Source: Marinifilaceae bacterium (lineage in GTDB: Bacteria > Bacteroidota > Bacteroidia > Bacteroidales > Marinifilaceae). From it: a DNA stretch of 64,000 nt. The stretch spans positions 55,673 through 119,672 of the forward strand of contig JAFGYE010000114.1 of assembly GCA_016936255.1 (NCBI GenBank), read 5' to 3'. Within the stretch, counting starts at the first letter, position 1. Each line of letters starts with the position of its first letter. A program made the translations under genes and the position numbers. Shown piece by piece: positions 35,610 through 45,007 of this stretch. The notes beneath the pieces are model-generated. The model searched no databases. It worked only from the letters and a program-made list of their open reading frames with translations, and was not told where the DNA came from.

Positions 35610-37979
35610 ATGCTTTGGTACAAACTTAAACTCTCTTTTCGAAGTCTGGCAAAAGACAAACTCAATTCCATTATCAACATTTTTGGACTTGCTGTTGGAA
35701 TGGCTGCCGTAATTCTTATTTCTATTTACGTTCAGCACGAATTGAGCTACGATAAATTCAACACAAAACAGGAACGGATTTACAAGTTAATTTCATTACT
35801 TAATAATGCCGGAGAAAAGTTAACTCCATATGAAATCGGCCTGCGTTTAACCAATGAAAACTTCGCCTCTCAAATACCAGAAATAGAAGAAATTACTCAA
35901 TTATACAGAGGGTTCACACAAAATGCAAAAGTAAACGATCAACATTTCAACGGAATTCGCTGCCACTACGTAGATACCAATTTTTATAAGGTATTTACAC
36001 TGGAACCAATCTCCGGACAATCAACCAATCTGTTTTCCAATCCTAATGGTGTAGTCATAAATGCTTCAACAGCAGAAAAATTATTTGGAACTACCAATGC
36101 TGCAGGCAAAGAATTGAAAATGTTTGGCAGATTATTAACAGTAAACGCTGTTGTAAAAGACCTTCCACTTACCTCTCATTACGATTTCGACATGCTTTTG
36201 CCATTTTCGGGCTATCCACAACATGCTGGTCATCAAAGTCTGGAATACTACACGTATATTTTAGTAAAACAAGGAGTTGATCGTAATTCAACAATTAAGA
36301 AAATTGAAGATAAATATACCCAGATGCTTGATGATGGATTTGGTGAATATGGTGAGGAAACAGGAGCTTACCTCCAAAGACTAAGCGATATTCATCTAAG
36401 ATCAAACTATCAGCAAGATTTAAAACCTGGTGGGAATATCAATACCATTTACATACATATTCTTCTGGCTTTTTTAATTTTGATCATCGCCATAATTAAT
36501 TTCATCAATATTATTACCGTTCAATACGATAGCAAACTGAACCAAATTGGTATAAAAAAAGCAATTGGTGCAGAGCGTATTGATTTAATTAAAGATTTTT
36601 TAGGAAGAACCACTCTAATGGCTGCCGTTGCACTTCTATTTGGGGTAATACTAGCAGAAGTTTTAATGCCCTTTTTTGGTCGTTTAATGAATAGAGAATT
36701 GCCTATTGATTATCTATCAAATCCCCTTCTATTTACAGGTCTTCCTGTTATGGCTTTATTTGTTGGACTCATTTCAGGCTTGTATCCGGCCATCACAATC
36801 ACCCGATATACACCAGCTTCCATCATTAAAGGAAAGTTGCCAGGCAATCACGACACCAATTTGCTGTCCCGGATTCTGGTAATCTTTCAGTTTTCAGCTT
36901 CTATTGTTTTGATTTCAGCTGTTATCATTTCTCAGCAACAGATCAACTACATGAAAAATGCTGATTTGGGTTTCGAACCGGAACAAGTAATTGCAATCAC
37001 CAATTTAAGTGATGCACAAAAACAAGCTTATTCTTCTATCAGGCAAGAACTTTTAAAAATACCTCAAATCTCTTCTGTAGGTGCCAGTCTTCATCTTCCT
37101 GGCGGTGGTGGTAGTGGTCAAATATTTCGGCTTTACGGAACCGATATTAAAAACACAAAAGATTATAATGAATATCGCGTAAGGCCAGGTTACTTTAAAA
37201 CTTTAGGGATACAATTTGTAGAAGGAAACACATTTACCGAAAGTCAGGTTGAAAACTGCAAAGGAATTATTCTGAATGAAGCTGCTGTTAAATATCTTAA
37301 TGTTGATGACCCTTTGGGGAGAATCGTGTGGTTTCATCAGGATAAATATGAAATTCAAGGCATTGTTAAAGATTTTCATTACACTTCATTACGAGAAAAA
37401 ATTGCCCCATTGATGTTTAGTTGTTTTAGCGATAATTGGGGAATACGATATGTTTTGATTAAAGTAAAAACCAACAATACAACAGATTTACTTAACCAAA
37501 TAAAAGAGACATTCAAAAAAGTTGATACGGAAAGAGTTAATTTCCATCTGTTTATAGACGATGTCTGCCGCGATCGATATCAACAGGAAGAAAGATCGCA
37601 AATACTAACAGGCTACTCATCGGCACTTTCAATCATTCTGGCTCTATTGGGATTGTATTCCCTTACTTTATTTATGGTACAAAAACGCACCAAGGAAATT
37701 GGAATCCGAAAAGTAACAGGTGCCAGTATCAGCCAAATATCATTGTTGCTGTTTTCTAATTTCATAAAATGGATTGCAATAGCCTTTGCCATATCAATAC
37801 CCGTTTCGTATTACATGATGCAACACTGGCTGGAACAGTTTGCTTATCACATTGCCATTGGTCCGCTCCCATTTGTATTTGCCGGTTTGCTAACTGCAAT
37901 TTTTGCACTCTTGGTTGTTGGCGGACAAACCTGGAAGGCAGCCAATCAAAATCCGGTTAATTCCTTACGAAGTGAATAG
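35610..37979 (+). CDS. FtsX/MacB-type ABC permease
   Basis: 789 residues, an N-terminal helix plus a MacB periplasmic core, then repeated FtsX modules with about four helices each region (around 285-420 and 670-780). Opening MLWYKLKLSFRSLAKDKLNS is typical of Bacteroidota permeases of this class, often annotated as antimicrobial-peptide or lipoprotein exporters. Substrate unknown. Control by the adjacent NtrY/NtrC pair is inferred. Confidence 0.88.
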   Translation: MLWYKLKLSFRSLAKDKLNSIINIFGLAVGMAAVILISIYVQHELSYDKFNTKQERIYKLISLLNNAGEKLTPYEIGLRLTNENFASQIPEIEEITQLYRGFTQNAKVNDQHFNGIRCHYVDTNFYKVFTLEPISGQSTNLFSNPNGVVINASTAEKLFGTTNAAGKELKMFGRLLTVNAVVKDLPLTSHYDFDMLLPFSGYPQHAGHQSLEYYTYILVKQGVDRNSTIKKIEDKYTQMLDDGFGEYGEETGAYLQRLSDIHLRSNYQQDLKPGGNINTIYIHILLAFLILIIAIINFINIITVQYDSKLNQIGIKKAIGAERIDLIKDFLGRTTLMAAVALLFGVILAEVLMPFFGRLMNRELPIDYLSNPLLFTGLPVMALFVGLISGLYPAITITRYTPASIIKGKLPGNHDTNLLSRILVIFQFSASIVLISAVIISQQQINYMKNADLGFEPEQVIAITNLSDAQKQAYSSIRQELLKIPQISSVGASLHLPGGGGSGQIFRLYGTDIKNTKDYNEYRVRPGYFKTLGIQFVEGNTFTESQVENCKGIILNEAAVKYLNVDDPLGRIVWFHQDKYEIQGIVKDFHYTSLREKIAPLMFSCFSDNWGIRYVLIKVKTNNTTDLLNQIKETFKKVDTERVNFHLFIDDVCRDRYQQEERSQILTGYSSALSIILALLGLYSLTLFMVQKRTKEIGIRKVTGASISQISLLLFSNFIKWIAIAFAISIPVSYYMMQHWLEQFAYHIAIGPLPFVFAGLLTAIFALLVVGGQTWKAANQNPVNSLRSE

Positions 37980-38007
37980 CAGGCCTATTTAGAAATCATT
38001 CAATAAG

Positions 38008-38038
38008 GGAGCACATTCTATTGTGCTTGTGCTCCTTT
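38008..38038 (+). terminator. hairpin after the ABC permease gene
   Basis: Stem GGAGCACA / TGTGCTCC around a 12-base loop that can itself fold, followed by TTTATTAT. Weak T-run, moderate confidence. Confidence 0.55.
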
Positions 38039-38106
38039 ATTATCGGATATAATACATTTATCTGTTTCCTGAGCATTTAGAAGCGTTTCCGACGGCGCGG
38101 AACCAT

Positions 38107-38274
38107 AAAGGAGTGGCGACAAGCTTCAAAGGAGTGGCGACAAAGATCAAAATAACGACGACAAGACTTAGAATAGTCCCGGCAAAGAGTAAAGTAGTAG
38201 CGACAAAGAATAAAGTAGTAACGACAAAATATAGAATATAAACAACAAAAAGTAAAGTGACAACAACAAAGCTT
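38107..38274. repeat. eight-unit 21-bp tandem repeat
   Basis: Eight consecutive units of exactly 21 bases with no length change, consensus near AAAGTAGTAGCGACAAAGAAT; the first two units are nearly identical (GGAGTGGCGACAA) and the later ones drift. 21 bp equals two helical turns, and each unit has A-runs about 11 bases apart, so the region may be curved. One frame stays open from 38053 to a TAA at 38239 but has no ATG. It lies between two convergent genes. Confidence 0.85.
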
Positions 38275-38322
38275 AGGGATGTCTTCTCCTAAAACAGTAC
38301 CCCTCCTAAGTAAACTTAGTAT

Positions 38323-38691
38323 TTACAGAATAGTACATGCCACTTCGTAAACTGCATCAACATTGTGTGCATCAGCAGGAGTTTCTCCCTTGGTGTATCC
38401 CAGTTCTGTTAATCGTAAATGTGTAAAATCAGAAATTTCATTTTTACACATAACCAATTTGCCGCAATCCTTAGGACAACCATCAATCACCAGAATTTTA
38501 GCTCCCCGAACGGAATCTATCATCTCGGTAATTCCTGCTCCCACAAAGGCCAGACATTTCATTTGGGCTTTCCCTTTTTTTTGAAGTTTCCTCGCAACCA
38601 AATCGGTTAATTCACCAACATCGGCTGCACCTGAGCACGCAAAAACCACTTTCGTACTTTTTTCATCACATCCACCAGATCTATTTTCCAT
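38323..38691 (-). CDS. DGC-domain putative zinc-binding protein
   Basis: 122 residues. Contains the family signature DGCPKDC near residue 72 together with CSGAADVGELTD and MKCLAFVGAG, giving the four conserved Cys of the DGC family. Members often sit near redox and metal genes; function not known to me. Confidence 0.82.
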   Translation of the reverse strand: MENRSGGCDEKSTKVVFACSGAADVGELTDLVARKLQKKGKAQMKCLAFVGAGITEMIDSVRGAKILVIDGCPKDCGKLVMCKNEISDFTHLRLTELGYTKGETPADAHNVDAVYEVACTIL

Positions 38692-38743
38692 GATGTTTAT
38701 TTAAAATGATATAGTCACTCACAAAACCATAATCTCAACTATT

Positions 38744-39247
38744 TTAATTGATAATCTGAACATCAATGCGCTTTACTTTATCAAGCAGTACTAAGGGGAA
38801 ACCGCTTAAATAAAACTCATAAGTAAAATAACCTCCTTTACCTAAATTGTAATCCCGGTTAAATCTATTTTCTGCATCCCTCGTAAATTCATAAATCAGG
38901 AAATCATTTTCATCAAAAAAACTAATAAAATAATCATATTTGTAAAAGCTATGATTAGACTTTACCAGTGCTTCCTTTTTAATATCACTCCGATCAGAAG
39001 TAACTAGTTTATTAACACTAACAAATTGAAAATAATATCTTTCATAAATTCCATATTCACTATCGTCATCCTTCTTATTATGCTTTGTAATATAGCGCTT
39101 TAAAATTATTTGATTTGTAACATTTAAAGGCTGCGATGCTGATGTAATTTTAAAATTAGTTGACACAGCGCCTAATTTTTCTGAAATAGTTTGAGATTTA
39201 GCTCCAAACACTATAAAAAAGAGCAAAAGGGTACTAATTTTCTTCAT
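38744..39247 (-). CDS. exported protein of unknown function
   Basis: 167 residues with a signal peptide (KKISTLLLFFIVFGAKS) and a mature part rich in Tyr, Phe and Lys in a beta-type pattern. No recognised domain. It lies 18 bases behind the adenylate-kinase fusion, so it may be co-transcribed. Confidence 0.6.
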   Translation of the reverse strand: MKKISTLLLFFIVFGAKSQTISEKLGAVSTNFKITSASQPLNVTNQIILKRYITKHNKKDDDSEYGIYERYYFQFVSVNKLVTSDRSDIKKEALVKSNHSFYKYDYFISFFDENDFLIYEFTRDAENRFNRDYNLGKGGYFTYEFYLSGFPLVLLDKVKRIDVQIIN

Positions 39248-39265
39248 TTTACACAGTTTAATTAC

Positions 39266-40423
39266 TTAAATACTATTCTTTATTTTTTCACATATCCGAT
39301 CAAAGACCTCATCGAACTCACCAACGCCATCTATTTTCAAAACACCATGCAACTGATTGTATTTTTCAATTACGGGTACGGTTTTAATTTCATGTTCCTG
39401 CAGGCGTTTCACAATTTTAGAGGTGTTGTTATCGTATGGCATGCACCGATCGGTTTTACTTCTTTTATCCAGCCGGCTGATTAGTTCCAATGTTGGTACC
39501 TCAATTTCAATAATCTGAGAAATAGCAGAACCATGTTTTTTCAACAAACCATCTAAAATGTACGATTGAACCAATGTTCGTGGAAATCCCTTAAAAATGA
39601 ATCCATTCACTCCGTTCGAGTTTGCAATTTTCTTTTCAATTAATTGCACCACAATCTCGTCGGGCACCAGTTCCCCGTTTTCATACAAATCAATAATTCG
39701 TTTTCCTATTTCGGTACCTTTCTGAATTTCCTGATCGAGCATTTGACCTGTAGCAAGGTATTCCAAGTCATATTTTTTGGCCAAAGCAATTCCCTGCGAT
39801 CCTCTTCCTGAGCCAGGATAACCAAATAACACCAAATTGAACAGACTCTTACTCAATTCTTCTTTAATAATTTTCTGTATACTCAGATTTACCTCCTCAA
39901 TTGACAGATCCCCTTTCAATCCAAAATAAACGCCTTTGTCTTTGTAAAACTGCAAAACAGGAAGTGTTTTATCGCTATATTCTTTTAGTCTGTTACGAAT
40001 TACAACTTCATTATCATCTGTCCTTCCCGATGTCTTTCCTCTAGTTAGTAATCTCGAAACGGAAACCTCTTCATCTACGTCCAAACTAATCAGGCAATTC
40101 AATGAGGTATTTAGCTTTATCATCAATCCTTCCAAAATATAAGCCTGAATATAGGTTCTGGGGAAGCCGTCAAACAAAAACCCATTCGAATCCGGATTTT
40201 CCGTTATGGTTTTCTCAATAATCTGAACGATGATCTCATCAGAAACCAAACCACCCGAAGCTATAATGCTTTGTGCTTCGAGACCTAACTTACTTTTATT
40301 CACAATCTCCTTTCGCAGCAAATCACCTGTTGAAATATAGAAAAGATTGTACTTATTAATTAGAAATTCAGATTGAGTGCCTTTTCCAGCACCTGGAGGA
40401 CCAAACAATGCAATATTTAACAT
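39266..40423 (-). CDS. adk: tandem adenylate kinase fusion, second domain degenerate
   Basis: About 385 residues from the ATG at 40423: two adenylate-kinase domains in one chain. Domain 1 (1-188) is intact: P-loop GPPGAGKGTQ at 8-17, ISTGDLLR, FDGFPRT and the LID start RGKTSGRTDD. Domain 2 (about 192-385) keeps the fold signature (ATGQMLDQE, FKGFPRTLVQ) but its P-loop is GYPGSGRGSQ with Lys replaced by Arg and the LID arginines altered, so it is probably inactive or regulatory. An ATG at 40447 would add eight residues ahead of the start expected for Adk. Whether the cell has a separate Adk cannot be seen. Confidence 0.85.
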   Translation of the reverse strand: MLNIALFGPPGAGKGTQSEFLINKYNLFYISTGDLLRKEIVNKSKLGLEAQSIIASGGLVSDEIIVQIIEKTITENPDSNGFLFDGFPRTYIQAYILEGLMIKLNTSLNCLISLDVDEEVSVSRLLTRGKTSGRTDDNEVVIRNRLKEYSDKTLPVLQFYKDKGVYFGLKGDLSIEEVNLSIQKIIKEELSKSLFNLVLFGYPGSGRGSQGIALAKKYDLEYLATGQMLDQEIQKGTEIGKRIIDLYENGELVPDEIVVQLIEKKIANSNGVNGFIFKGFPRTLVQSYILDGLLKKHGSAISQIIEIEVPTLELISRLDKRSKTDRCMPYDNNTSKIVKRLQEHEIKTVPVIEKYNQLHGVLKIDGVGEFDEVFDRICEKIKNSI

Positions 40424-40604
40424 ACTATAATTTGTTAGAAGTGCCACTCACAAAGTGATGTACCACACATAAATTTATTCTACAATGTAGTATATAAACC
40501 GATCAAGAGCAAGATTTATATCCTGACTGACAAAATTTTCACATTAATCAGCACTAAAATATCAGACTTGAATTCCGTATGAATAAAAGGAACTCATCGC
40601 ATTA

Positions 40605-40624
40605 ATATCGATAATTGTCGATAT
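40605..40624. promoter_or_regulatory. candidate operator ahead of the cytochrome gene
   Basis: Perfect seven-bp inverted repeat ATATCGA-TAATTG-TCGATAT. It ends two bases before a TAnnTTTG box, the position of a class II activator site such as one for an FNR/CRP-type protein. The regulator is not identified. Confidence 0.45.
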
Positions 40625-40626
40625 GA

Positions 40627-40634
40627 TATTTTTG
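40627..40634 (+). promoter_or_regulatory. candidate -7 box for the multihaem cytochrome gene
   Basis: TATTTTTG matches TAnnTTTG exactly; no -33 TTTG is present, consistent with dependence on an activator bound at 40605-40624. The resulting leader would be about 180 bases. The gap 40424-40817 holds nothing else I can call. Confidence 0.4.
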
Positions 40635-40817
40635 GATAAGCGCTGACTCTATTTTAAAAAGATACAAAACGCGGTATTTGCAGGCTCTGCAGCAATCTAA
40701 TAAAAACAAGATATTTTTACTGATACAAGATGAACACCCAACTAAGAAAGCGTATAAATTAATCCGACAAATAGGTAATTATCAGAGTTTTCTATAAATT
40801 ATTTTCATAAACTAAAA

Positions 40818-42332
40818 ATGATCAAAATGAAACTACCTAAATCTTCGTACAATTGGACCTCCATTTTAGGAGCAAGTATAGCCATAATTGCCTTTTTCCT
40901 GATCGTTTTCTTCTTTGTTATTTCTGTCCTCTTCGATCAGGGAAGTTCTTATATGGGCTTAATTATCTATATTGTATTACCCATATTTATGGTAATCGGA
41001 ATGCTGTTGATCCCGATTGGTATGTTGATTCAAATTCGCAGAAATAAGAAACAAATGTTTATTTCTGAGGATATGAAATGGCCTCGGGTAGATTTAAATG
41101 ATCAAAAACACAGAAATGCTTTTTCTCTTTTCGTAATCATAAGCTTCATTTTCCTTTTTCTCTCCTCCATAGGTAGTTACGAAGCCTTTGTTTACAGCGA
41201 GTCAGTGCCATTCTGCGGTACTCTTTGCCATTCGGTTATGGAACCTGAATATGTTACCTATCAAAAATCTGCTCATGCTAAAGTAGCCTGTGTAGAATGT
41301 CATGTTGGTGAAGGAGCCGATTGGTATATGCGTTCTAAATTGAGTGGTTTGTATCAGGTATATGCGGTTACGGTTAACAATTACCCTCGTCCGATTCCTA
41401 CTCCTCTTGCTAATTTACGACCTGCCAGAGAAACATGTGAGCACTGCCATTGGCCTGAAAAATTTTATCCGAACAGAATTAAAAATGAGCAGCACTTTCT
41501 GGCTGATGAAAATAATACCGAATGGAACATCCAGTTAACTATGAAAACCGGACCTGACCATCACACACAAAAATTAAGTGAAGGAATTCACTGGCATATA
41601 AATCCAAATGTAAAAATCGAATTTATGTCTGCTGATAACAAATCGGAATACATTCAATGGGTTAAATATACTAATAAGGCTACCGGAGAAGAATACATAT
41701 TCGAAGATACGATGATGGAACCTGACAGTACGTTTTTTGCGGATGGAAAATTGCATGAAATGGATTGTATGGATTGTCACAACCGCCCGTCGCATGGTTA
41801 TTTATCACCTCCTGATTTTGTAGATGCAGCAATGTCTTCAAAAGAAGTTGATCCCCAAATCCCGTATATAAAACTGGCCGCTATGGAAGCGTTAAAGGCG
41901 ACCTACACAACTAAAGACAGTGCAGATTTATTAATCAAACAAACCGTTCTTAATTTCTACAAAGAAAATTATCCTGATAAAGGAGTAGAACATGAAGCTA
42001 ATATATTAAAAGCGATAGAAGGCATTAAAATTGCTTATCATGAAAATACATTTCCTGAGATGAAAGTTCGTTGGGATGCATATCCTAACCATAAAAGTCA
42101 TATGGAAACACAAGGTTGCTTCCGCTGTCACGACAACAATCACAGCACAAAGGATGGCAGGGTAATTTCCAAAGATTGCAATCTATGTCATTCAATTACT
42201 GCTCAGGGAAAACCTGATTCTTTGCAAATGGCTTTTACCAATCAAAAAATGGAATTTATCCATCCTGTTGATATCGGTACAGATTGGAAAGACTACTCTT
42301 GTGTAGACTGTCACGCATATCTTTATCCATAA
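40818..42332 (+). CDS. NapC/NirT-type multihaem cytochrome c
   Basis: 504 residues. Two hydrophobic segments at about 15-40 and 48-68 and a third at about 105-125 anchor it in the inner membrane. Haem-binding motifs: six CxxCH (CVECH, CEHCH, CMDCH, CFRCH, CNLCH, CVDCH) and, first in order, CGTLCH with three residues between the Cys. In total seven haems are predicted. The NapC/NirT/NrfH family takes electrons from menaquinol and passes them to periplasmic reductases. No terminal reductase gene is adjacent. Confidence 0.9.
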   Translation: MIKMKLPKSSYNWTSILGASIAIIAFFLIVFFFVISVLFDQGSSYMGLIIYIVLPIFMVIGMLLIPIGMLIQIRRNKKQMFISEDMKWPRVDLNDQKHRNAFSLFVIISFIFLFLSSIGSYEAFVYSESVPFCGTLCHSVMEPEYVTYQKSAHAKVACVECHVGEGADWYMRSKLSGLYQVYAVTVNNYPRPIPTPLANLRPARETCEHCHWPEKFYPNRIKNEQHFLADENNTEWNIQLTMKTGPDHHTQKLSEGIHWHINPNVKIEFMSADNKSEYIQWVKYTNKATGEEYIFEDTMMEPDSTFFADGKLHEMDCMDCHNRPSHGYLSPPDFVDAAMSSKEVDPQIPYIKLAAMEALKATYTTKDSADLLIKQTVLNFYKENYPDKGVEHEANILKAIEGIKIAYHENTFPEMKVRWDAYPNHKSHMETQGCFRCHDNNHSTKDGRVISKDCNLCHSITAQGKPDSLQMAFTNQKMEFIHPVDIGTDWKDYSCVDCHAYLYP

Positions 42333-42415
42333 AATCGGAACAAACAAAAGCATTCTATTTGGAATTGTTTTAATTAAAGAAGATATTCGTATCTGAATTA
42401 GAACAGAACAATAGA

Positions 42416-42811
42416 ATGAAAGGAAATAGATTGAGTGGTTCAGAACTACATGAATTAGGTATTAAGTGGGTTTACAAACACATTAAAGATGAGTTTGAAG
42501 TCTTATCGGTGAATATTGAATTTGAGAAGAATCCTCAGATTCTGGCTAAGAAAGACAACGAATTACATTTCATTGTGGTGAAAACAAGCACCTATCCTGA
42601 TGTGGGTTCACTCTCACCATCCGCAGCCGAAGAAATAATCCAACATGCCGGTAAGCACAAGGCTAAAATTCTGTTTGCCCATGTTGGAATAGCAAATGCA
42701 GATACTCAAGACGAACAAGAAATGCAATATCCTGCAAAAGGCGGCCAGTATTACATGAATTATACTGGCCTAACTATTCTGCCAAATATTTTAGCAAATC
42801 CAAATACCTAA
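42416..42811 (+). CDS. conserved Bacteroidota protein of unknown function
   Basis: 131 residues. Opening NRLSGSELHELGIKWVYKHI and the FIVVKTSTYPD and LFAHVGIANAD blocks are features of a small Bacteroidota family. I have seen relatives mislabelled as a Na+-NQR subunit, which nothing here supports. The alternation of strand and helix resembles restriction-endonuclease-like (YraN) folds. It precedes pdxH by 17 bases and is likely co-transcribed. Confidence 0.65.
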   Translation: MKGNRLSGSELHELGIKWVYKHIKDEFEVLSVNIEFEKNPQILAKKDNELHFIVVKTSTYPDVGSLSPSAAEEIIQHAGKHKAKILFAHVGIANADTQDEQEMQYPAKGGQYYMNYTGLTILPNILANPNT

Positions 42812-42828
42812 AGTTAAAATTCAAGCGG

Positions 42829-43467
42829 ATGAAAAAGGATATTAAAAAACTGAGGCATGAATATGGCGGGATTGAATTAAATGAAACGGATATCAACTCA
42901 AATCCATTTGCACAATTTCAAATATGGTTTAAACAGGCAATAAAAATGAAACTTCCTGATGCTAATGCCATGACACTGGCAACGGTATCTGCAGACAACA
43001 AACCTTCCGCGCGAATTCTACTATTAAAAGAATATAACGAGAAAGGTTTTTGTTTCTTCACCAATTACAATAGCCGGAAAGGTTTTGATATCGAAGGAAA
43101 TCCTTATGGCGCACTTGTTTTTTTCTGGCCAGAATTAGAAAGACAAATCCGTATTGAAGGGAAAATTGAAAAATTAGAACCAGAATTGTCTGACGAGTAT
43201 TTTTTAGACCGACCTGTTGGCAGCCGAACAGCAGCTGCAGTATCGCCGCAAAGTGATGAAATTGAAAACCGGGATACTCTAAGCCTAATGGTTGAAAAAT
43301 TTAAGGAAAAAAACGGAGGTGAATTTGCCCGACCTGATTTTTGGGGTGGATATCGTCTTATTCCTGATCTTTTTGAGTTTTGGCAAGGACGTGAGAGTCG
43401 ATTAAATGATCGGATCGAGTACAATCTCAAAAATAAACAATGGGAAATCAGAAGACTTGCTCCATAA
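42829..43467 (+). CDS. pdxH: pyridoxamine 5'-phosphate oxidase
   Basis: FMN enzyme making pyridoxal phosphate from the pyridoxine and pyridoxamine phosphates. 212 residues. Motifs: SARILLLKEYNEKGFCFFTN, NSRKGFDI, RQIRIEGKIEKL, SRTAAAVSPQS and the C-terminal SRLNDRIEY and WEIRRLAP. Normal length. Confidence 0.95.
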   Translation: MKKDIKKLRHEYGGIELNETDINSNPFAQFQIWFKQAIKMKLPDANAMTLATVSADNKPSARILLLKEYNEKGFCFFTNYNSRKGFDIEGNPYGALVFFWPELERQIRIEGKIEKLEPELSDEYFLDRPVGSRTAAAVSPQSDEIENRDTLSLMVEKFKEKNGGEFARPDFWGGYRLIPDLFEFWQGRESRLNDRIEYNLKNKQWEIRRLAP

Positions 43468-43515
43468 AACAATTGCATTTATCAACAAAAAACTCACATT
43501 CATACAAAACCTAAA

Positions 43516-43547
43516 AAAAAAAGTGATTTTTGAGGGTCACCTTTTTT
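43516..43547 (+). terminator. hairpin after pdxH
   Basis: A-rich arm ending AAGTGA pairs with TCACCTTTTTT with one mismatch; T-run follows. A second inverted repeat, ATAGGAACA / TGTTCCTAT at 43567-43592, lies just behind. One or both probably end the pdxH transcript. Confidence 0.5.
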
Positions 43548-43612
43548 CTAAAATAAGAATTAAAGGATAGGAACAGTGTCCATTGTTCCTATTCAAAAAT
43601 AGGTATGTAGTT

Positions 43613-43643
43613 AAAAACACCCCCTTTTGTTGTAAAGGGGGTG
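43613..43643 (-). terminator. terminator of the PfkB-kinase gene
   Basis: Stem CACCCCCTTT / AAAGGGGGTG with a short loop; on the minus strand it is followed by a T-run. Lies directly behind the stop at 43650. Confidence 0.8.
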
Positions 43644-43649
43644 CTTTTG

Positions 43650-44573
43650 TTATAACCGGTATTTATTAGCTGTTGCAATCGGTAAAAAATTATCATAAAT
43701 CATACAAACATCCTGCGAAAATGTTATTGCAATGGCTGCAAGCTCATTTATTTGTTCTTGCGAAAGAGAAACAAGATCGGAAGTTTTAATTCCATCACGG
43801 ACAAAAACAAAGGCAATTGCAGCATTTACCGTATCTCCTGCCCCCACAGTGCTAATGGGATTTATTGGAGGAACTTCAAAGAAATACTTCTGCTGATTGT
43901 AAATGGATAATCCCTGTTTGTTTGCGGTATAAATCAGTATCGCATCAGAAAACTCATTCAGCCACTTGTAGGCCTGATCTGAGTTCTTCAACTTACAAAT
44001 TAATTCAAAATCTTCATTAGACGCTTTTACCACATTTGCCAAAGCCATATTCTCTTTTATAAATGGCAAAACTTCCGGCAACATAGGCAGGTGCTGAGAT
44101 CTGAAATTTGGATCGTAAATTATTAAAGCCCCTCTCTCTTTGCATTCACGCAAAAATGTAAGTAAAGCAGAGCGAAATTCCTTTTTTATGGCCAAAAAAG
44201 ATCCAAAAAGAACAATATCATCCTTTTGAACATCGTTGGGAAACACAATTGTATTGGGCAGTCCTTTTCTAGTCTTATAGAAAGTATAATCAGCATTTTT
44301 ATTTTTATCGAGAAAAGCCAGTGCCAAGTTCGAATTGGTATCTGAAAAATAGGATATATGTTTAACATCCACACCATTGGCAGATAAGAAATTTTTAATC
44401 TGAGTGCCAACCCTATCAATTCCCAGCTCACTTATCAATGCTATATTGATCCCTAACCGACTCAAAGAAACCGCTGAATTTAAGAAAGATCCACCTGGTT
44501 TTGCTTCAACCGGAGTGTCATTCTCAAAGAATAAATCCAATACACAATCTCCGATAGCATATACTTTTCTCAT
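43650..44573 (-). CDS. PfkB-family carbohydrate kinase, fructokinase-like
   Basis: 307 residues of the ribokinase family. Substrate motif GGSFLNSAVSLSRLG near residue 27 and the ATP/anion-hole motif STVGAGDTVNAA with catalytic Asp near residue 243. Fructose is the likeliest substrate by family resemblance, not certain. Monocistronic. Confidence 0.82.
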   Translation of the reverse strand: MRKVYAIGDCVLDLFFENDTPVEAKPGGSFLNSAVSLSRLGINIALISELGIDRVGTQIKNFLSANGVDVKHISYFSDTNSNLALAFLDKNKNADYTFYKTRKGLPNTIVFPNDVQKDDIVLFGSFLAIKKEFRSALLTFLRECKERGALIIYDPNFRSQHLPMLPEVLPFIKENMALANVVKASNEDFELICKLKNSDQAYKWLNEFSDAILIYTANKQGLSIYNQQKYFFEVPPINPISTVGAGDTVNAAIAFVFVRDGIKTSDLVSLSQEQINELAAIAITFSQDVCMIYDNFLPIATANKYRL

Positions 44574-45007
44574 CTACATTTTTACTTTTTGTTATATCTC
44601 ATAATGAAGGCCCACAAGATACAAATTCAAATTTCAACATTTACTTTGATAGAGAAGTATCCATGCATAAAAAAAGTAAAACAATATTGAAAATACTCCC
44701 TCCTCAAATTATAAACATGCAAAATAAAACAAACAAATTACTGCCAATTCATTTAAATCAAAATGAAAAATAATTATCTATTAGTTATGAAGAGTTTAAA
44801 AAAATATATAATTTGTAATCTTTCTAAATAAGAATCAAAACATCATACTTAAATCGTTTTCGCTTCCCGCAAATTTAGATTGTTAAAAATGGAGTGGTTA
44901 AATTGAATACAGCTTAACGATAGTAAGGTCTGCATGAATTTTTACAACGAGAAAAAATAAGTAAATTTGGTTCCGTCATTCCCTAAGCAAAAATAAATTG
45001 GAGACAT
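44574..45007. other. divergent promoter region of the PfkB kinase and PPi-PEPCK genes
   Basis: 434 bases of AT-rich sequence between two divergent genes. TAAATTTG at 44962-44969 is an exact TAnnTTTG box, 39 bases before the plus-strand gene. Nothing else is recognised. Confidence 0.5.

Noticed and set aside
38053..38241. Open frame across the 21-bp repeat as a coding gene
   Set aside because: No ATG or plausible start upstream of the repeat; openness follows from the 21-base (seven-codon) period.
38107..38274. Possible CRISPR array at the 21-bp repeats
   Set aside because: Units are contiguous with no unique spacers and no cas genes are nearby.
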